NCBI RefSeq assembly: GCF_013372185.1
Contig: NZ_CP053830.1
Span: forward strand, 620,001 to 684,000
Length of the DNA: 64,000 bases
Direction: 5' to 3'
Source of the DNA: Campylobacter lari subsp. lari
GTDB taxonomy: Bacteria > Campylobacterota > Campylobacteria > Campylobacterales > Campylobacteraceae
In this document: positions 50,684 through 59,556 of the stretch, piece by piece
How positions within the stretch are numbered: the stretch's first letter is position 1
Layout of the letters: each line of letters begins with the position of its first letter
The notes under the pieces: model-generated
What the model was told of the DNA's origin: nothing
Databases searched by the model: none
What the model saw: only the letters and a program-made list of their open reading frames with translations
Made by a program: the position numbers and the translations under genes

Positions 50684-51514
50684 ATGAAAAAATGTATAAA
50701 TATAGAAAAAATTCAAAAAATAGGCTTATTTTGTAGGTTAAACACAAACTTAAACAAGCAAATTGATTTTTTAAGAGCAATTTTTTTGCAAAAAAATATA
50801 GAGCTTGTGTTACTAGAGCAGGAAAAAATTAATCTAAAAGATTTACAGGAATTGGATTTTTTGATTTCTCTAGGTGGAGATGGTACGCTTTTATCTTTAT
50901 GCAGACAAGCTTATCAAGCCAAAAAGCCTATTTTGGGTATAAATGCAGGAAATTTAGGTTTTTTAACAGCTCTTTCTTTTAATGAAGCAGAAAGTTTTTT
51001 TAAAGATTTTTTTAAAAATGATTTTAAAATAGAAAAAGCCAAAATGCTTCAAATAACGCTTTATAAAAAAAATAAAATCATTAAAAAATTTGCATTTAAT
51101 GACGCGGTTTTTTCTCGTGATAATGCTTTAATGGCAAATGTGGAAGTTTTTTTTGAAAATAAACTTTTTAATGCTTATTATGGAGATGGTTTGATTATAG
51201 CTAGTTCAAGTGGTTCAACTGCTTATAATATTAGTGCAGGTGGGCCTATAGTGCATCCTTGGAGTGAAATTTTTGTTTTAACTCCAGTTTGTTCTCATTC
51301 TTTAACTCAAAGGCCTATAGTTTTACCTTATGGGTTTGAGCTTGAGCTAAAAGTTGAGCATTGTTTGCTGTATTTAGATGGACAAGAAGTGGTTGATCCT
51401 AAAGAATATGATAAAATTCTTATAGGGCTTAGCAAAAAAGAACTTAGTTTTATCCATAAAAAAAATAGAGATTATTTCCAAGTTTTAAAAGAAAAGTTAA
51501 ATTGGGGCAAGTGA
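50684..51514 (+). CDS. nadK: NAD kinase
   Basis: 276 residues. The kinase motif [11 protein letters not shown] and the [10 protein letters not shown] segment are intact, followed by the NDAV and [19 protein letters not shown] motifs. It phosphorylates NAD to NADP. The ATG has no Shine-Dalgarno sequence. It is preceded by TATAAT and seven T residues, which suggests leaderless translation. It is followed by recN with a one-base overlap (TGATG). Confidence 0.94.
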   Translation: MKKCINIEKIQKIGLFCRLNTNLNKQIDFLRAIFLQKNIELVLLEQEKINLKDLQELDFLISLGGDGTLLSLCRQAYQAKKPILGINAGNLGFLTALSFNEAESFFKDFFKNDFKIEKAKMLQITLYKKNKIIKKFAFNDAVFSRDNALMANVEVFFENKLFNAYYGDGLIIASSSGSTAYNISAGGPIVHPWSEIFVLTPVCSHSLTQRPIVLPYGFELELKVEHCLLYLDGQEVVDPKEYDKILIGLSKKELSFIHKKNRDYFQVLKEKLNWGK

Positions 51515-53028
51515 TGATAGAAAGTATTTTGATTAAAGAAAATTTAGGTTTTAAACAAGCAAAATTAGACTTAGAAGAGGGACTTACTGTCTTTACTGGC
51601 TTAAGTGGTGCTGGAAAATCTGTGCTTTTTAAGGCTATTTTAGCAGCATTTGCTCTAAGTGAGAGTGAAGCTAAAATGGTGGAAATTTTATTAAATGATG
51701 AGCTTGAATTAGATGAATTTGGTATTGAAAATGAAGAATTAAATGTATTTAAACTTTTAAAAGACAAAAACTCGCGTTATTTTATCAATAATCAACTTAT
51801 TTCAAAAAAGAATTTAGCCTTGCTTTCTAAGAAATTTATAAAATATCTTTCAGCTAAGGAAAATAATGAGTTCTCAAATGAAAGATTTTTAAACTTACTT
51901 GATTTTATGCAATCAAAAGAAGATAAGAAATTTCAAGATTTTTTAAATGAATATAAAAATATTTATAAAGAATACACAGAAAATAAAACTAAATTAGAAA
52001 AAATTCAAGAAGAAGAAAAAAAAGTCGAGGAATTAAAAGAATTTACGAGCTTTGAAATACAAAAAATCCAAAGCGTTAATCCAAAAATTGGTGAATTTGA
52101 TGAGTTGATGAGTTTTAAAAAAAGACTTTCTAAAAAAGATAAAATTGACGCTGCTTGGAACAGGGCTAGTAAAATTTTTGAGTTAGAATCAGCAGTGATT
52201 GAAGCTTTGCAAATTAGTGATGTTGATAGTTCATTTTTTTCAGAGTGTTTAAATGAATTAAGGGTGGTGTGGGAAAATCAAAGCTTTGATGATTTTGATT
52301 TTGATATAGAAGAAGTACTTGATAGGATAGAAAAACTTTCTTCTTTGATTTCAAAATATGGAAGCATAGAAGAAGCTTTAGAAGCTTTAGAAAAGAAAAA
52401 AGCAGAATTAGCTCATTATGAAAATTTAAGTTTTGAAAAAAAGGAATTAGAAGAAAAAGTGCAAAGTGCTAGAATGCTTTTAGATGAGAAAAGTCAAAAT
52501 TTAAGTACTTTGCGTAAAAAAAGATTAAAAGAGCTTGAAAAATTACTGAATTTTTATCTTGAAAAACTTTATATGAAGGAAGTTAAATTAGAACTTAAAG
52601 ATTGTGCTTTAAGCATTTTAGGTAAAGATGAAGTGAGTTTAAATATTAATGAAGCTAGTTTAAAAAATTTAAGCTCAGGTGAGATAAACCGTCTAAGACT
52701 TTCTTTTATTGCAACAGAATGCAATGTTACTAATAAAGCTAGTGGAATAATATTTTTAGATGAAATTGATGCAAATTTAAGTGGTAAAGAAGCTATGAGT
52801 ATAGCTGAAGTATTAAAAGAACTTGCTAAATTTTATCAAATTTTTGCAATTTCACATTTACCACAGCTTTCATCAAAAGCAAGCAATCATTTTTTAGTAG
52901 AAAAAATAGGAAATGAAAGTAGGGTAAGAAAAATAGAAAAAGAAGAAAGAGTAAGAGAGCTTGCTAGAATGGTAAGTGGGGAAAATATCACGCAAGAGGC
53001 TTTAGAATTTACTAGAACTTTACTTTAA
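51514..53028 (+). CDS. recN: DNA repair protein RecN
   Basis: 504 residues from the ATG at 51514, whose A is the last base of the nadK stop. It is an SMC-like ATPase with Walker A GLSGAGKS (about 31-38), a central coiled coil (about 140-350), the signature [12 protein letters not shown] and Walker [14 protein letters not shown]. It acts in double-strand break repair with RecA. It is shorter than the 550 residues of E. coli RecN, mainly in the coiled coil. Confidence 0.93.
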   Translation: MIESILIKENLGFKQAKLDLEEGLTVFTGLSGAGKSVLFKAILAAFALSESEAKMVEILLNDELELDEFGIENEELNVFKLLKDKNSRYFINNQLISKKNLALLSKKFIKYLSAKENNEFSNERFLNLLDFMQSKEDKKFQDFLNEYKNIYKEYTENKTKLEKIQEEEKKVEELKEFTSFEIQKIQSVNPKIGEFDELMSFKKRLSKKDKIDAAWNRASKIFELESAVIEALQISDVDSSFFSECLNELRVVWENQSFDDFDFDIEEVLDRIEKLSSLISKYGSIEEALEALEKKKAELAHYENLSFEKKELEEKVQSARMLLDEKSQNLSTLRKKRLKELEKLLNFYLEKLYMKEVKLELKDCALSILGKDEVSLNINEASLKNLSSGEINRLRLSFIATECNVTNKASGIIFLDEIDANLSGKEAMSIAEVLKELAKFYQIFAISHLPQLSSKASNHFLVEKIGNESRVRKIEKEERVRELARMVSGENITQEALEFTRTLL

Positions 53029-53050
53029 AAACAAAAAGTAAATTTCTATA

Positions 53051-53059
53051 TGTTATAAT
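53051..53059 (+). promoter_or_regulatory. Extended -10 promoter of cbrR
   Basis: TG-T-TATAAT, 22 nt after the recN stop, predicts a start near 53066 and a 24-nt leader with AAAGAGAG. This would start the long run from cbrR to mrdA. Confidence 0.6.
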
Positions 53060-53089
53060 TATATTTTTAAATTATAAAGAGAGTTGACT

Positions 53090-54334
53090 ATGGAAGAAAA
53101 AATTTTAATTATTGATGATAACAAAATGCTTACAAAGCTTTTGGCAAAAAAAGTAGAAAATACTTTGGGTTTAAAAGTGGATGTTGCTTTTGATATGAAT
53201 AGTGCTAAAGAATTAGTGAAAAATGATTATTTTATGGCTTTTGTAGATCTTTGTTTGCCAGATGCTCCTAATGGAGAAGTAGTGGATGTGGTTTTAGAAA
53301 AAAATATCCCCGCTATAGTACTTACAGGAAGTAGCGATGGACAAACTAGAAAAAAATTTATGGAAAAAGATATTATAGGCTATATTCAAAAAGAAAGCGA
53401 AAGTTGTATTGATGAAATGCTAAGTTCCATTAGAATGCTTCAAAAAAACAATAAAACTAAAATTATTCTAGCAATCGCTAATGTAACTTTACGTGCAGAA
53501 ATGAAAAAAAATCTTAATAATCAACTTTTTAATGTTTTAGCAGCAGCGCATGGAGAAGAAGCGCTAAGTTATCTTAGTGATAATCCTGATACGAAATTGG
53601 TAATTTGTGATGCAACTATGCCGGTAATTAATGGGGAAGATTTGCTTGTAGAAATTCGTTCAAAATACTCTAAGATAGAGCTTGGTGTGATTATGGTTGG
53701 AGATAAAGATGATGCGCTAGAGGCAAGAGCTTTTAGGAAAGGTGTTAATGATTATGTGATTAGACCTTTTCAAAAAGAATCGCTTAATTGTAGGGTAAAT
53801 AATTGCTTAGATTATATGCAAAAATGTGTTTTGCTTGATGAGTATAGTTTGGGTAAAGATTTATTAACAGGACTTGATGATTATGCAAATTTTGAAAAAA
53901 GATTTTTAGATTATTTAGAAGATATGCAAGAAAATGAAGAATTAGCTTTAGCATTAATTGATATAGACAATCTTGCAACAATTAACTATGAACTAAGTTA
54001 TGATTGCGGGGATGGAGTGATTAAACACACAGCTAAAAAAATCAAAGATCAAATTCGCGGTATGGATTTGGCAACTAGAATTGAAGATGGTAAATTTTAC
54101 GTACTTTTAAAAAATACAGATAATAAAGAAGCATTGAAGGCTTTTTCAAATATAAGAGTAAATATTGCCAAAGAAAGTGTTTTGATAGGTTTAGATGAAG
54201 TTGATTATAGTGTTTCTGTAGGGGTTGCTTTTGGGGGTAAAACAAGTCAAATACAAGATTTGTTAGATAATGCTCAAAAGGCATTAGATTTAGCTAAGGC
54301 TAATGGTAAAAATAGGGTAGAGGTATGTTTTTAG
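53090..54334 (+). CDS. cbrR: Response regulator CbrR (REC-REC-GGDEF)
   Basis: 414 residues. REC1 (about 3-118) has the acidic pair DD9-10, phospho-acceptor Asp53 and Lys101. REC2 (about 123-240) lacks the acidic pair (ILAIAN) and the lysine (YVIRPF) but keeps Asp174 in ICDATMP. The C-terminal GGDEF domain (about 250-414) keeps IDIDNLATIN (290-299), but the catalytic motif itself reads RIEDGKF (330-336) instead of RxGGDEF. The C. jejuni orthologue was described as a regulator of bile salt resistance. With this motif, c-di-GMP synthesis is doubtful. An upstream TTG at 53084 is a poorer start. It overlaps tatD by 10 nt. Confidence 0.9.
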   Translation: MEEKILIIDDNKMLTKLLAKKVENTLGLKVDVAFDMNSAKELVKNDYFMAFVDLCLPDAPNGEVVDVVLEKNIPAIVLTGSSDGQTRKKFMEKDIIGYIQKESESCIDEMLSSIRMLQKNNKTKIILAIANVTLRAEMKKNLNNQLFNVLAAAHGEEALSYLSDNPDTKLVICDATMPVINGEDLLVEIRSKYSKIELGVIMVGDKDDALEARAFRKGVNDYVIRPFQKESLNCRVNNCLDYMQKCVLLDEYSLGKDLLTGLDDYANFEKRFLDYLEDMQENEELALALIDIDNLATINYELSYDCGDGVIKHTAKKIKDQIRGMDLATRIEDGKFYVLLKNTDNKEALKAFSNIRVNIAKESVLIGLDEVDYSVSVGVAFGGKTSQIQDLLDNAQKALDLAKANGKNRVEVCF

Positions 54335-55122
54335 ATTGTGATTTTGAAAATAAAATCATAGATACACATTGTCATTTAGATAGTCAAGCTTATTTTGGAT
54401 ATTTAGATGAGATGCTAAATCATGCTTTTGCTAATGGAGTAGATAAAATCATCATACCTGGTGCAGATATAAAAGATTTGCCAAGAGCAAGAGAAATTGC
54501 ACATGATTATGAAAATGTGTATTTTTCTTGTGGGGTGCATCCTTATGATATAGATGATTTTGACTTGGATGTTTTAAAAGAATTTATAAATGATAAAAAA
54601 TGCGTTGCAGTGGGTGAGTGTGGGCTTGATTATTATCGTTTAAGAGCTGATGAGAATGAAATAAAAGTAAAACAAAAAGAAGTTTTTATAGCCCAAATTC
54701 AGCTAGCTATTGAATATAAAAAGCCTTTGATTGTTCATGTGCGTGAGGCTAATGAAGATAGTTTTAATATTTTAAAAACACACGCAAAAGATTTACAAGG
54801 TGGTGTTTTGCATTGTTTTAATGCTAGTGAGCTTTTACTTCAGCTAGCAGATGATGGTTTTTATTTTGGTATAGGTGGGGTTTTAACTTTTAAAAATGCA
54901 AAAAAACTAGTAGAAGTTTTACCTAAAATTCCAAAAGATAAACTAGTCTTAGAAACAGATGGACCTTATTTAACTCCAGAACCACATCGTGGCAAGGTAA
55001 ATGATCCTATTTTGACACATTTTGTTGCTCAAAAAATGGCTGAGCTTTTAAATTTATCTAAAAATGAAATAATAAAACTTACTAATTTTAATGCTAATCG
55101 TTTGTTTTTCCAAGGTTTATAA
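54325..55122 (+). CDS. tatD: TatD family metal-dependent DNase
   Basis: 265 residues. The metal ligands are visible in IIDTHCHLDS, the GECGLDYYR glutamate, IVHVRE, LHCFNAS and the ETDGPYL aspartate. It is a cytoplasmic TIM-barrel hydrolase. Family members degrade DNA from the 3' end. Despite the name it is not part of the Tat export system. It overlaps cbrR by 10 nt and mltD by 1 nt. Confidence 0.92.
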   Translation: MFLDCDFENKIIDTHCHLDSQAYFGYLDEMLNHAFANGVDKIIIPGADIKDLPRAREIAHDYENVYFSCGVHPYDIDDFDLDVLKEFINDKKCVAVGECGLDYYRLRADENEIKVKQKEVFIAQIQLAIEYKKPLIVHVREANEDSFNILKTHAKDLQGGVLHCFNASELLLQLADDGFYFGIGGVLTFKNAKKLVEVLPKIPKDKLVLETDGPYLTPEPHRGKVNDPILTHFVAQKMAELLNLSKNEIIKLTNFNANRLFFQGL

Positions 55123-56273
55123 TGAAAAAAAGCTTTTTATTTTTTATTTTAGTATTATTATGTTTAAATGCTAAAGCCTTGCAATTTACTCCAGAACACT
55201 ACACTCAACAAGCACAAATTTTAAGGAATTTAGATATAGAAGCAAGTTATCTTAGTGATATGATTTTTTTAGAATTTAAAGAATCTTCCATGGATATGCA
55301 TTCTAAAACTTTAGTAGATACGATGAGGGAATTTTACAAAATTACTCCAATTATCCGTAAAATTTTAGAAAAAGAAGATATTCCGCAAGAATTTTTATAC
55401 TTAGCAATTGTAGAATCTGGTTTAAAAATTCACAGTATTTCAAAAACTAAAGCTGTAGGCGTTTGGCAATTTATGAAACCAACAGCACAAACTTTAGGTT
55501 TAAGGATAGATCCTTATGTAGATGAGAGAAAAGATTTAGTAAAATCAACTTATGCAGCTATTACTTATTTAAAGCAATTAAAAGAGCAGTTTGGAAAATG
55601 GTATTTGGCTATTTTAGCTTATAATTGCGGTGATGGCAAATTAAGACAAGCTATAAAAAAAGCCAAAAGTGATGATTTAAGAATCTTACTTGATCCTGAT
55701 AAAAAATACTTGCCATTAGAAACTAGGATTTTTATTAGAAAAATTCTTACTATGGCATTTTTAGCTAAAAATAATGATTTTTTAATTTCACAAGATAGTG
55801 CCTTGCTTAATTATGCCCTATCAAGTGAAGTTAAAAAAATTTCAGTTCCACCAAGTGTTTCTTTAGAAGAGCTTGCTAAAGTAGCTAAAATGTCTTATAA
55901 AGAATTTAAGCGTTATAATCCACATTTTAATTATGATTTTACTCCACCTGATAAAAAGGATTATTATATGTATATTCCTTTAAGCAAAAGTGTGGCAGTA
56001 GAAAAGGCTTTGGAGAATGTAAAATTAGCTAAGGTGGATACAACCATTCCGCATACAAAAATTTATATAGTAAAAGAGGGTGATAGTCTTTATACTATTG
56101 CAAGAAAACACAAAATAAGCGTTGAAAGCATTAAAGAATACAATAAAATAAAAGGAAATTTAATCAACATCAATCAAAAACTTGTGTTAAAAATTAAGGA
56201 GAATAATAATGCAAAAATCAAAACTACTCAAAAATTACCAAAAGACTCTCATACAAAAGTCGTTAGTCGTTAG
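55122..56273 (+). CDS. mltD: Membrane-bound lytic murein transglycosylase D-like protein
   Basis: 383 residues. A signal peptide (MKKSFLFFILVLLCLNAKA) has no lipobox at its end. The SLT domain (about 85-215) has the catalytic glutamate in IVESGL, AVGVWQFMKPTA and ILAYNCGDGKL. One LysM domain (about 308-352: IYIVKEGDSLYTIARKHKIS) binds the glycan. It cleaves MurNAc-GlcNAc bonds. The 3' end overlaps rlpA by 65 nt in another frame. Confidence 0.9.
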   Translation: MKKSFLFFILVLLCLNAKALQFTPEHYTQQAQILRNLDIEASYLSDMIFLEFKESSMDMHSKTLVDTMREFYKITPIIRKILEKEDIPQEFLYLAIVESGLKIHSISKTKAVGVWQFMKPTAQTLGLRIDPYVDERKDLVKSTYAAITYLKQLKEQFGKWYLAILAYNCGDGKLRQAIKKAKSDDLRILLDPDKKYLPLETRIFIRKILTMAFLAKNNDFLISQDSALLNYALSSEVKKISVPPSVSLEELAKVAKMSYKEFKRYNPHFNYDFTPPDKKDYYMYIPLSKSVAVEKALENVKLAKVDTTIPHTKIYIVKEGDSLYTIARKHKISVESIKEYNKIKGNLININQKLVLKIKENNNAKIKTTQKLPKDSHTKVVSR

Positions 56274-57048
56274 TTGTGTAGGGGTTTTATTTAGTGCTTG
56301 TTCTATGGCACCTATAAGTGCTCCTACCGTATATTATCCAGAGAGAGATTTTAAAAGTGTAAAACATAATAACACTAGTTTAAAAGGCACTATGAAACCT
56401 TACACTATTAATGGTAAAACTTATTATCCAACTGTAGTAGAAGTAGGTGAGACTGCTGATGGTATAGCTAGTTGGTATGGACCAGGTTTTCATGGTAAAA
56501 AAACCTCCAATGGTGAAACTTATGATCAACACGCTTATACTGCAGCTCATAAAACTTTACCTATGAATACCATAGTAAAAGTAACTAATTTAAAAAATCA
56601 CCGTCAAACTACGGTTAGGATTAATGATAGAGGGCCTTTTGTAGCAGGTAGAATTATAGATTTATCTAATATGGCTGCAAGAGATATAGATATGATTCAA
56701 TCTGGAACAGCTCCTGTAAGACTTGAAGTAATTGGCTTTGGAACAAGTGCAAGTTCGGGCTCAGTTCATACCAATTCTAATTTAGGCAGCAGTGGAGAGA
56801 TTGCTGATAGTGGTCATATTTTCCAAGGTGGATCTTTTATGGTGCAAATTGGAGCATTTAGAAATAAAAGCGGTGCAGAGCTAATTGCAAGTAGATATAA
56901 AAACTATAATTCTTATACTTCAACAATACAAACAAGTGCTAAAGATGGCTTACATAGAGTATTTTTAAAAGGCTTTAGAAGTGAGCAAGAAGCAAGAGAT
57001 TTTGTTGATAGTGGTTCCTTCCCAGGTGCGTTTATAGTAAGAGAGTAA
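56209..57048 (+). CDS. rlpA: RlpA-like septal ring lytic transglycosylase lipoprotein
   Basis: 279 residues. The signal peptide ends in LFSAC (lipid-modified Cys about 31), after an unusually long basic n-region. The double-psi beta-barrel (about 83-175) has GIASWYGPGFHGKKTSNGE and VRINDRGPFVAGRIIDLS. The C-terminal SPOR domain (about 205-278) begins FMVQIGAFRN and binds denuded septal glycan. RlpA cleaves naked glycan strands at the septum. AAGGAG precedes the ATG, which lies inside mltD. Confidence 0.92.
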   Translation: MQKSKLLKNYQKTLIQKSLVVSCVGVLFSACSMAPISAPTVYYPERDFKSVKHNNTSLKGTMKPYTINGKTYYPTVVEVGETADGIASWYGPGFHGKKTSNGETYDQHAYTAAHKTLPMNTIVKVTNLKNHRQTTVRINDRGPFVAGRIIDLSNMAARDIDMIQSGTAPVRLEVIGFGTSASSGSVHTNSNLGSSGEIADSGHIFQGGSFMVQIGAFRNKSGAELIASRYKNYNSYTSTIQTSAKDGLHRVFLKGFRSEQEARDFVDSGSFPGAFIVRE

Positions 57049-57052
57049 GATT

Positions 57053-57541
57053 ATGATAGAACTTATTTTTTTAGATGTAGATGGTTGTCTAACAGATGGT
57101 AAAATCATCTACACACAAAATTATGGCGAGATTAAAGAATTTAATGTAAAAGATGGCGCGGCGATTGAAGCTTGGCAAAAGCTTGGTAAAAAAGTTGCTA
57201 TCATTACAGGTAGGACTAGTGAGTGTGTGTATTTTAGAGCCAGGGATTTAAAAATTGATCTAGTTTATCAAGGTATTAGTGATAAACTAGCTTGTGCTAA
57301 GGAAATTTTAGAAAAATTAAATTTAGATTTTTCTCAATGTGCTGCTATTGGGGATTATTATAATGATATGAGTTTGCTTGAAGCAGTTGGATATAGCTTC
57401 AAGCCAAAAGATGCACATAAGGCTTTGAAAACTGATAAAGTTTTAAATAGAAAAGGTGGCAATGGAGCAGTGAGTGAGATGATTGAAATTTTAATTGAAC
57501 ACAATAATATGCAAGCTCAATGGGATAAACTTTGGCGATAA
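57053..57541 (+). CDS. kdsC: 3-deoxy-D-manno-octulosonate 8-phosphate phosphatase KdsC
   Basis: 162 residues, HAD fold without a cap. Motif I is FLDVDGCLTDG, motif II is the threonine in AIITGRTS, and motif IV is IGDYYNDMSLL. It removes phosphate from KDO-8-P to give KDO for the lipid A core. It begins the LPS part of the operon (kdsC, lptC, lptA). Confidence 0.93.
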   Translation: MIELIFLDVDGCLTDGKIIYTQNYGEIKEFNVKDGAAIEAWQKLGKKVAIITGRTSECVYFRARDLKIDLVYQGISDKLACAKEILEKLNLDFSQCAAIGDYYNDMSLLEAVGYSFKPKDAHKALKTDKVLNRKGGNGAVSEMIEILIEHNNMQAQWDKLWR

Positions 57542-58038
57542 AAATTTTTGCTATATTAATGAGTTTATTTGCCTTTGTTATGGTGATTTTAAGTACTCAA
57601 GATCCATATTTATTTACTGTAAAACCACAAAAGGTAGATGTGGCAAATATGCAAGCTTTCGATGTGCTTGATTATGAGTTAAATGCTAGTGTGATTAAGG
57701 CTACATATCAAGCAAGTCGTTGGATAAAATATCAAGATAAAGATATCTTTGATGATTTTAAAGTTCAAGCGCTTGATTATAATTTAAGTTCAGATTTATT
57801 AGTAAGAAATGAAGAAAAATCCATTTTAGAAGGCAATGTAAGTTATTTTGATTATAATCAAACTTCTATTTTTACCCAAAAAGCAACTTATGATATGAAA
57901 AATAAAATTTTATTTTCTAATGATAATTTTAAAGCCTATGTAGGTTTAAATGAGATTTTTGGGGATAATTTTTTATATGATGTGAATCAAAAAGAATTAA
58001 AAATTCAAGGAATAAAAGCATGGTTTTTAGAGCAATAA
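57532..58038 (+). CDS. lptC: LptC-like LPS export protein
   Basis: 168 residues. One N-terminal membrane anchor (about 2-21) is followed by beta-rich sequence of the LptC type (YDLNASVIKATYQASRW; ILEGNVSYFDYNQTSIFTQKATYD). It would link the LptBFG transporter to LptA in the periplasm. The start is placed at TTG 57532 inside kdsC. An ATG at 57559 is possible but has no ribosome binding site. Assignment rests on fold pattern and on lptA following it. Confidence 0.82.
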   Translation: MAIKIFAILMSLFAFVMVILSTQDPYLFTVKPQKVDVANMQAFDVLDYELNASVIKATYQASRWIKYQDKDIFDDFKVQALDYNLSSDLLVRNEEKSILEGNVSYFDYNQTSIFTQKATYDMKNKILFSNDNFKAYVGLNEIFGDNFLYDVNQKELKIQGIKAWFLEQ

Positions 58039-58478
58039 TTTTTTTGTGTTTGTTAAATTTATTTGCATTTAGTGCGCAAAAAATAGAAGTGTACGCTAAG
58101 GATTTTTACTTAGATGAAAAAAATGAAACAAGTGTATTAAGTGGTGATGTAGAAGTTAAAAAAGGTAATGATGTTTTAAATTCGCAAAAATTAGTTATTT
58201 ATATGAAAAACAAACAACCCATCAAGTATATAGCTACTAAAGATGCTAAATTTAAAATCATGATGAAAGATAAAACTTATCATGGAAGCGGTGATGAGTT
58301 TATTTATAATGTAGCTAAGGATATATATGAGATTAATGGTAATGCAAAAATTACAGAAATGCAAACAAAAAAAGAACTCATAGGGGATAAAATCATAGTA
58401 GATAGAAAAAATATGACTTATAGAGTAGTGAGTAAAGATAAAAAACCTGCTAAGTTTGTATTTGAAGTAAAAGAATGA
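58020..58478 (+). CDS. lptA: Lipopolysaccharide transport periplasmic protein LptA
   Basis: 152 residues. A signal peptide (about 1-18, ending FAFSA) leads to the OstA/LptA beta-jellyroll with VYAKDFYLDEKNETSVLSGD and YHGSGDEFIYNVAKDIYEI. It forms the periplasmic bridge carrying LPS to the outer membrane. AAGGAAT precedes the ATG. It overlaps lptC by 19 nt and engB by 4 nt (ATGA). Confidence 0.9.
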   Translation: MVFRAIIFLCLLNLFAFSAQKIEVYAKDFYLDEKNETSVLSGDVEVKKGNDVLNSQKLVIYMKNKQPIKYIATKDAKFKIMMKDKTYHGSGDEFIYNVAKDIYEINGNAKITEMQTKKELIGDKIIVDRKNMTYRVVSKDKKPAKFVFEVKE

Positions 58479-59074
58479 TATTAAATGCTAAATTTTTAAT
58501 TTCTGCTTCCAAAATAGACGAAGCACCACAACCTATATACACTGAAATCGCCTTTTTAGGACGCTCTAATGTGGGTAAAAGTTCTTTGATTAATACACTA
58601 TGCAAAAATAAAAATTTAGCAAAAAGTTCTTCAACCCCAGGTAAAACCCAACTTATTAATTTTTTTGAAGTTGATTGCAAAAAAGATGAGGATAAATTTA
58701 AATTAATATTTATTGATTTACCTGGTTTTGGTTATGCTAAAGTGAGCAAAAAAACTAAGGCTATTTGGAATAAAAATTTAGATGAGTTTTTAAAAGAGCG
58801 CAGTTCTATCAAGCTTTTTATCCATCTAATAGATTCAAGACATGAAAATTTAGATATTGATTTAAATTTGGATTTGTATTTGGATTCTTTTATTAGAGCT
58901 GATCAAAAAAAAATAACGGTTTTTACAAAAGCAGACAAGCTCAATCAGAGTCAAAAGGCTAAACTTTTAAATGCAAACAAAAATGCTATCTTAGTATCAA
59001 ATTTGAAAAAAAGCGGTATTGATAAATTAGAGCAAAAAATCATTTTAGAGAGCTTGGGTTTTAATGAGGAGTAG
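58475..59074 (+). CDS. engB: Ribosome biogenesis GTP-binding protein EngB (YsxC/YihA)
   Basis: 199 residues. G1 is GRSNVGKSSLIN, G2 lies in STPGKTQLINFF, G3 is DLPGFGYAK, G4 is TKADKL and G5 is in LVSNLKKSG. It is needed for 50S subunit assembly. It overlaps lptA (ATGA) and the next gene (11 nt). Confidence 0.95.
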   Translation: MILNAKFLISASKIDEAPQPIYTEIAFLGRSNVGKSSLINTLCKNKNLAKSSSTPGKTQLINFFEVDCKKDEDKFKLIFIDLPGFGYAKVSKKTKAIWNKNLDEFLKERSSIKLFIHLIDSRHENLDIDLNLDLYLDSFIRADQKKITVFTKADKLNQSQKAKLLNANKNAILVSNLKKSGIDKLEQKIILESLGFNEE

Positions 59075-59555
59075 AAATTTAGTAAAAAATAGATTTGATT
59101 TTTCTTATTTGTTTTTTTATTTATCTTTGATTTTTTATCAAGTACTAAGTTCTGTGTATTATTGGATGCCTCCTTTATTTGGGGTGTTTTTTTGTTATAT
59201 GATAGTACTTTTAAAAGAAAAAGAAAGAACTCTTAGTAAACTTGATTTTAGATGGTATTTTTCTTTGTTTTATCTTTTATTGATTGATATTATCCATGGA
59301 TTTTATCTTTTTAGTTCATGGATAGCTTTTTTTGTTTTTTATCATCTTTTTGTTGATTGGTTTAAAAGCAAGTTAAAACTAGGTCATTATTTACTCGTTA
59401 TATTTACCTTTTGTGCTTATATTTTTATCTATCTTTTTGATGTGTTTTTAGCATATTTAGATAATAATGAAATTTTAAAATTTGGTATTGAATATCTATG
59501 GTTTTTTGCTGTTGAAGCTTTGATTTCTTTTGTTATTTTTAAAGGAAAAATCTAA
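59064..59555 (+). CDS. Small integral membrane protein, possible MreD
   Basis: 163 residues with about five membrane segments and a basic N-terminus. Size, topology and position directly before mrdA (1 nt gap) suggest an MreD-type elongasome subunit. No conserved MreD motif is clear enough to be certain. mreB and mreC are not in this window. It overlaps engB by 11 nt. Confidence 0.55.
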   Translation: MRSRNLVKNRFDFSYLFFYLSLIFYQVLSSVYYWMPPLFGVFFCYMIVLLKEKERTLSKLDFRWYFSLFYLLLIDIIHGFYLFSSWIAFFVFYHLFVDWFKSKLKLGHYLLVIFTFCAYIFIYLFDVFLAYLDNNEILKFGIEYLWFFAVEALISFVIFKGKI

Positions 59556-59556
59556 T

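Noticed and set aside
53784-54284. Minus-strand frames inside cbrR
   Set aside because: They lie wholly within a well-supported gene and have no domain pattern or ribosome binding site.
54325-55122. tatD as part of the Tat export genes
   Set aside because: TatD is a DNase, and the true Tat genes (tatB, tatC) are 7 kb away in another operon.
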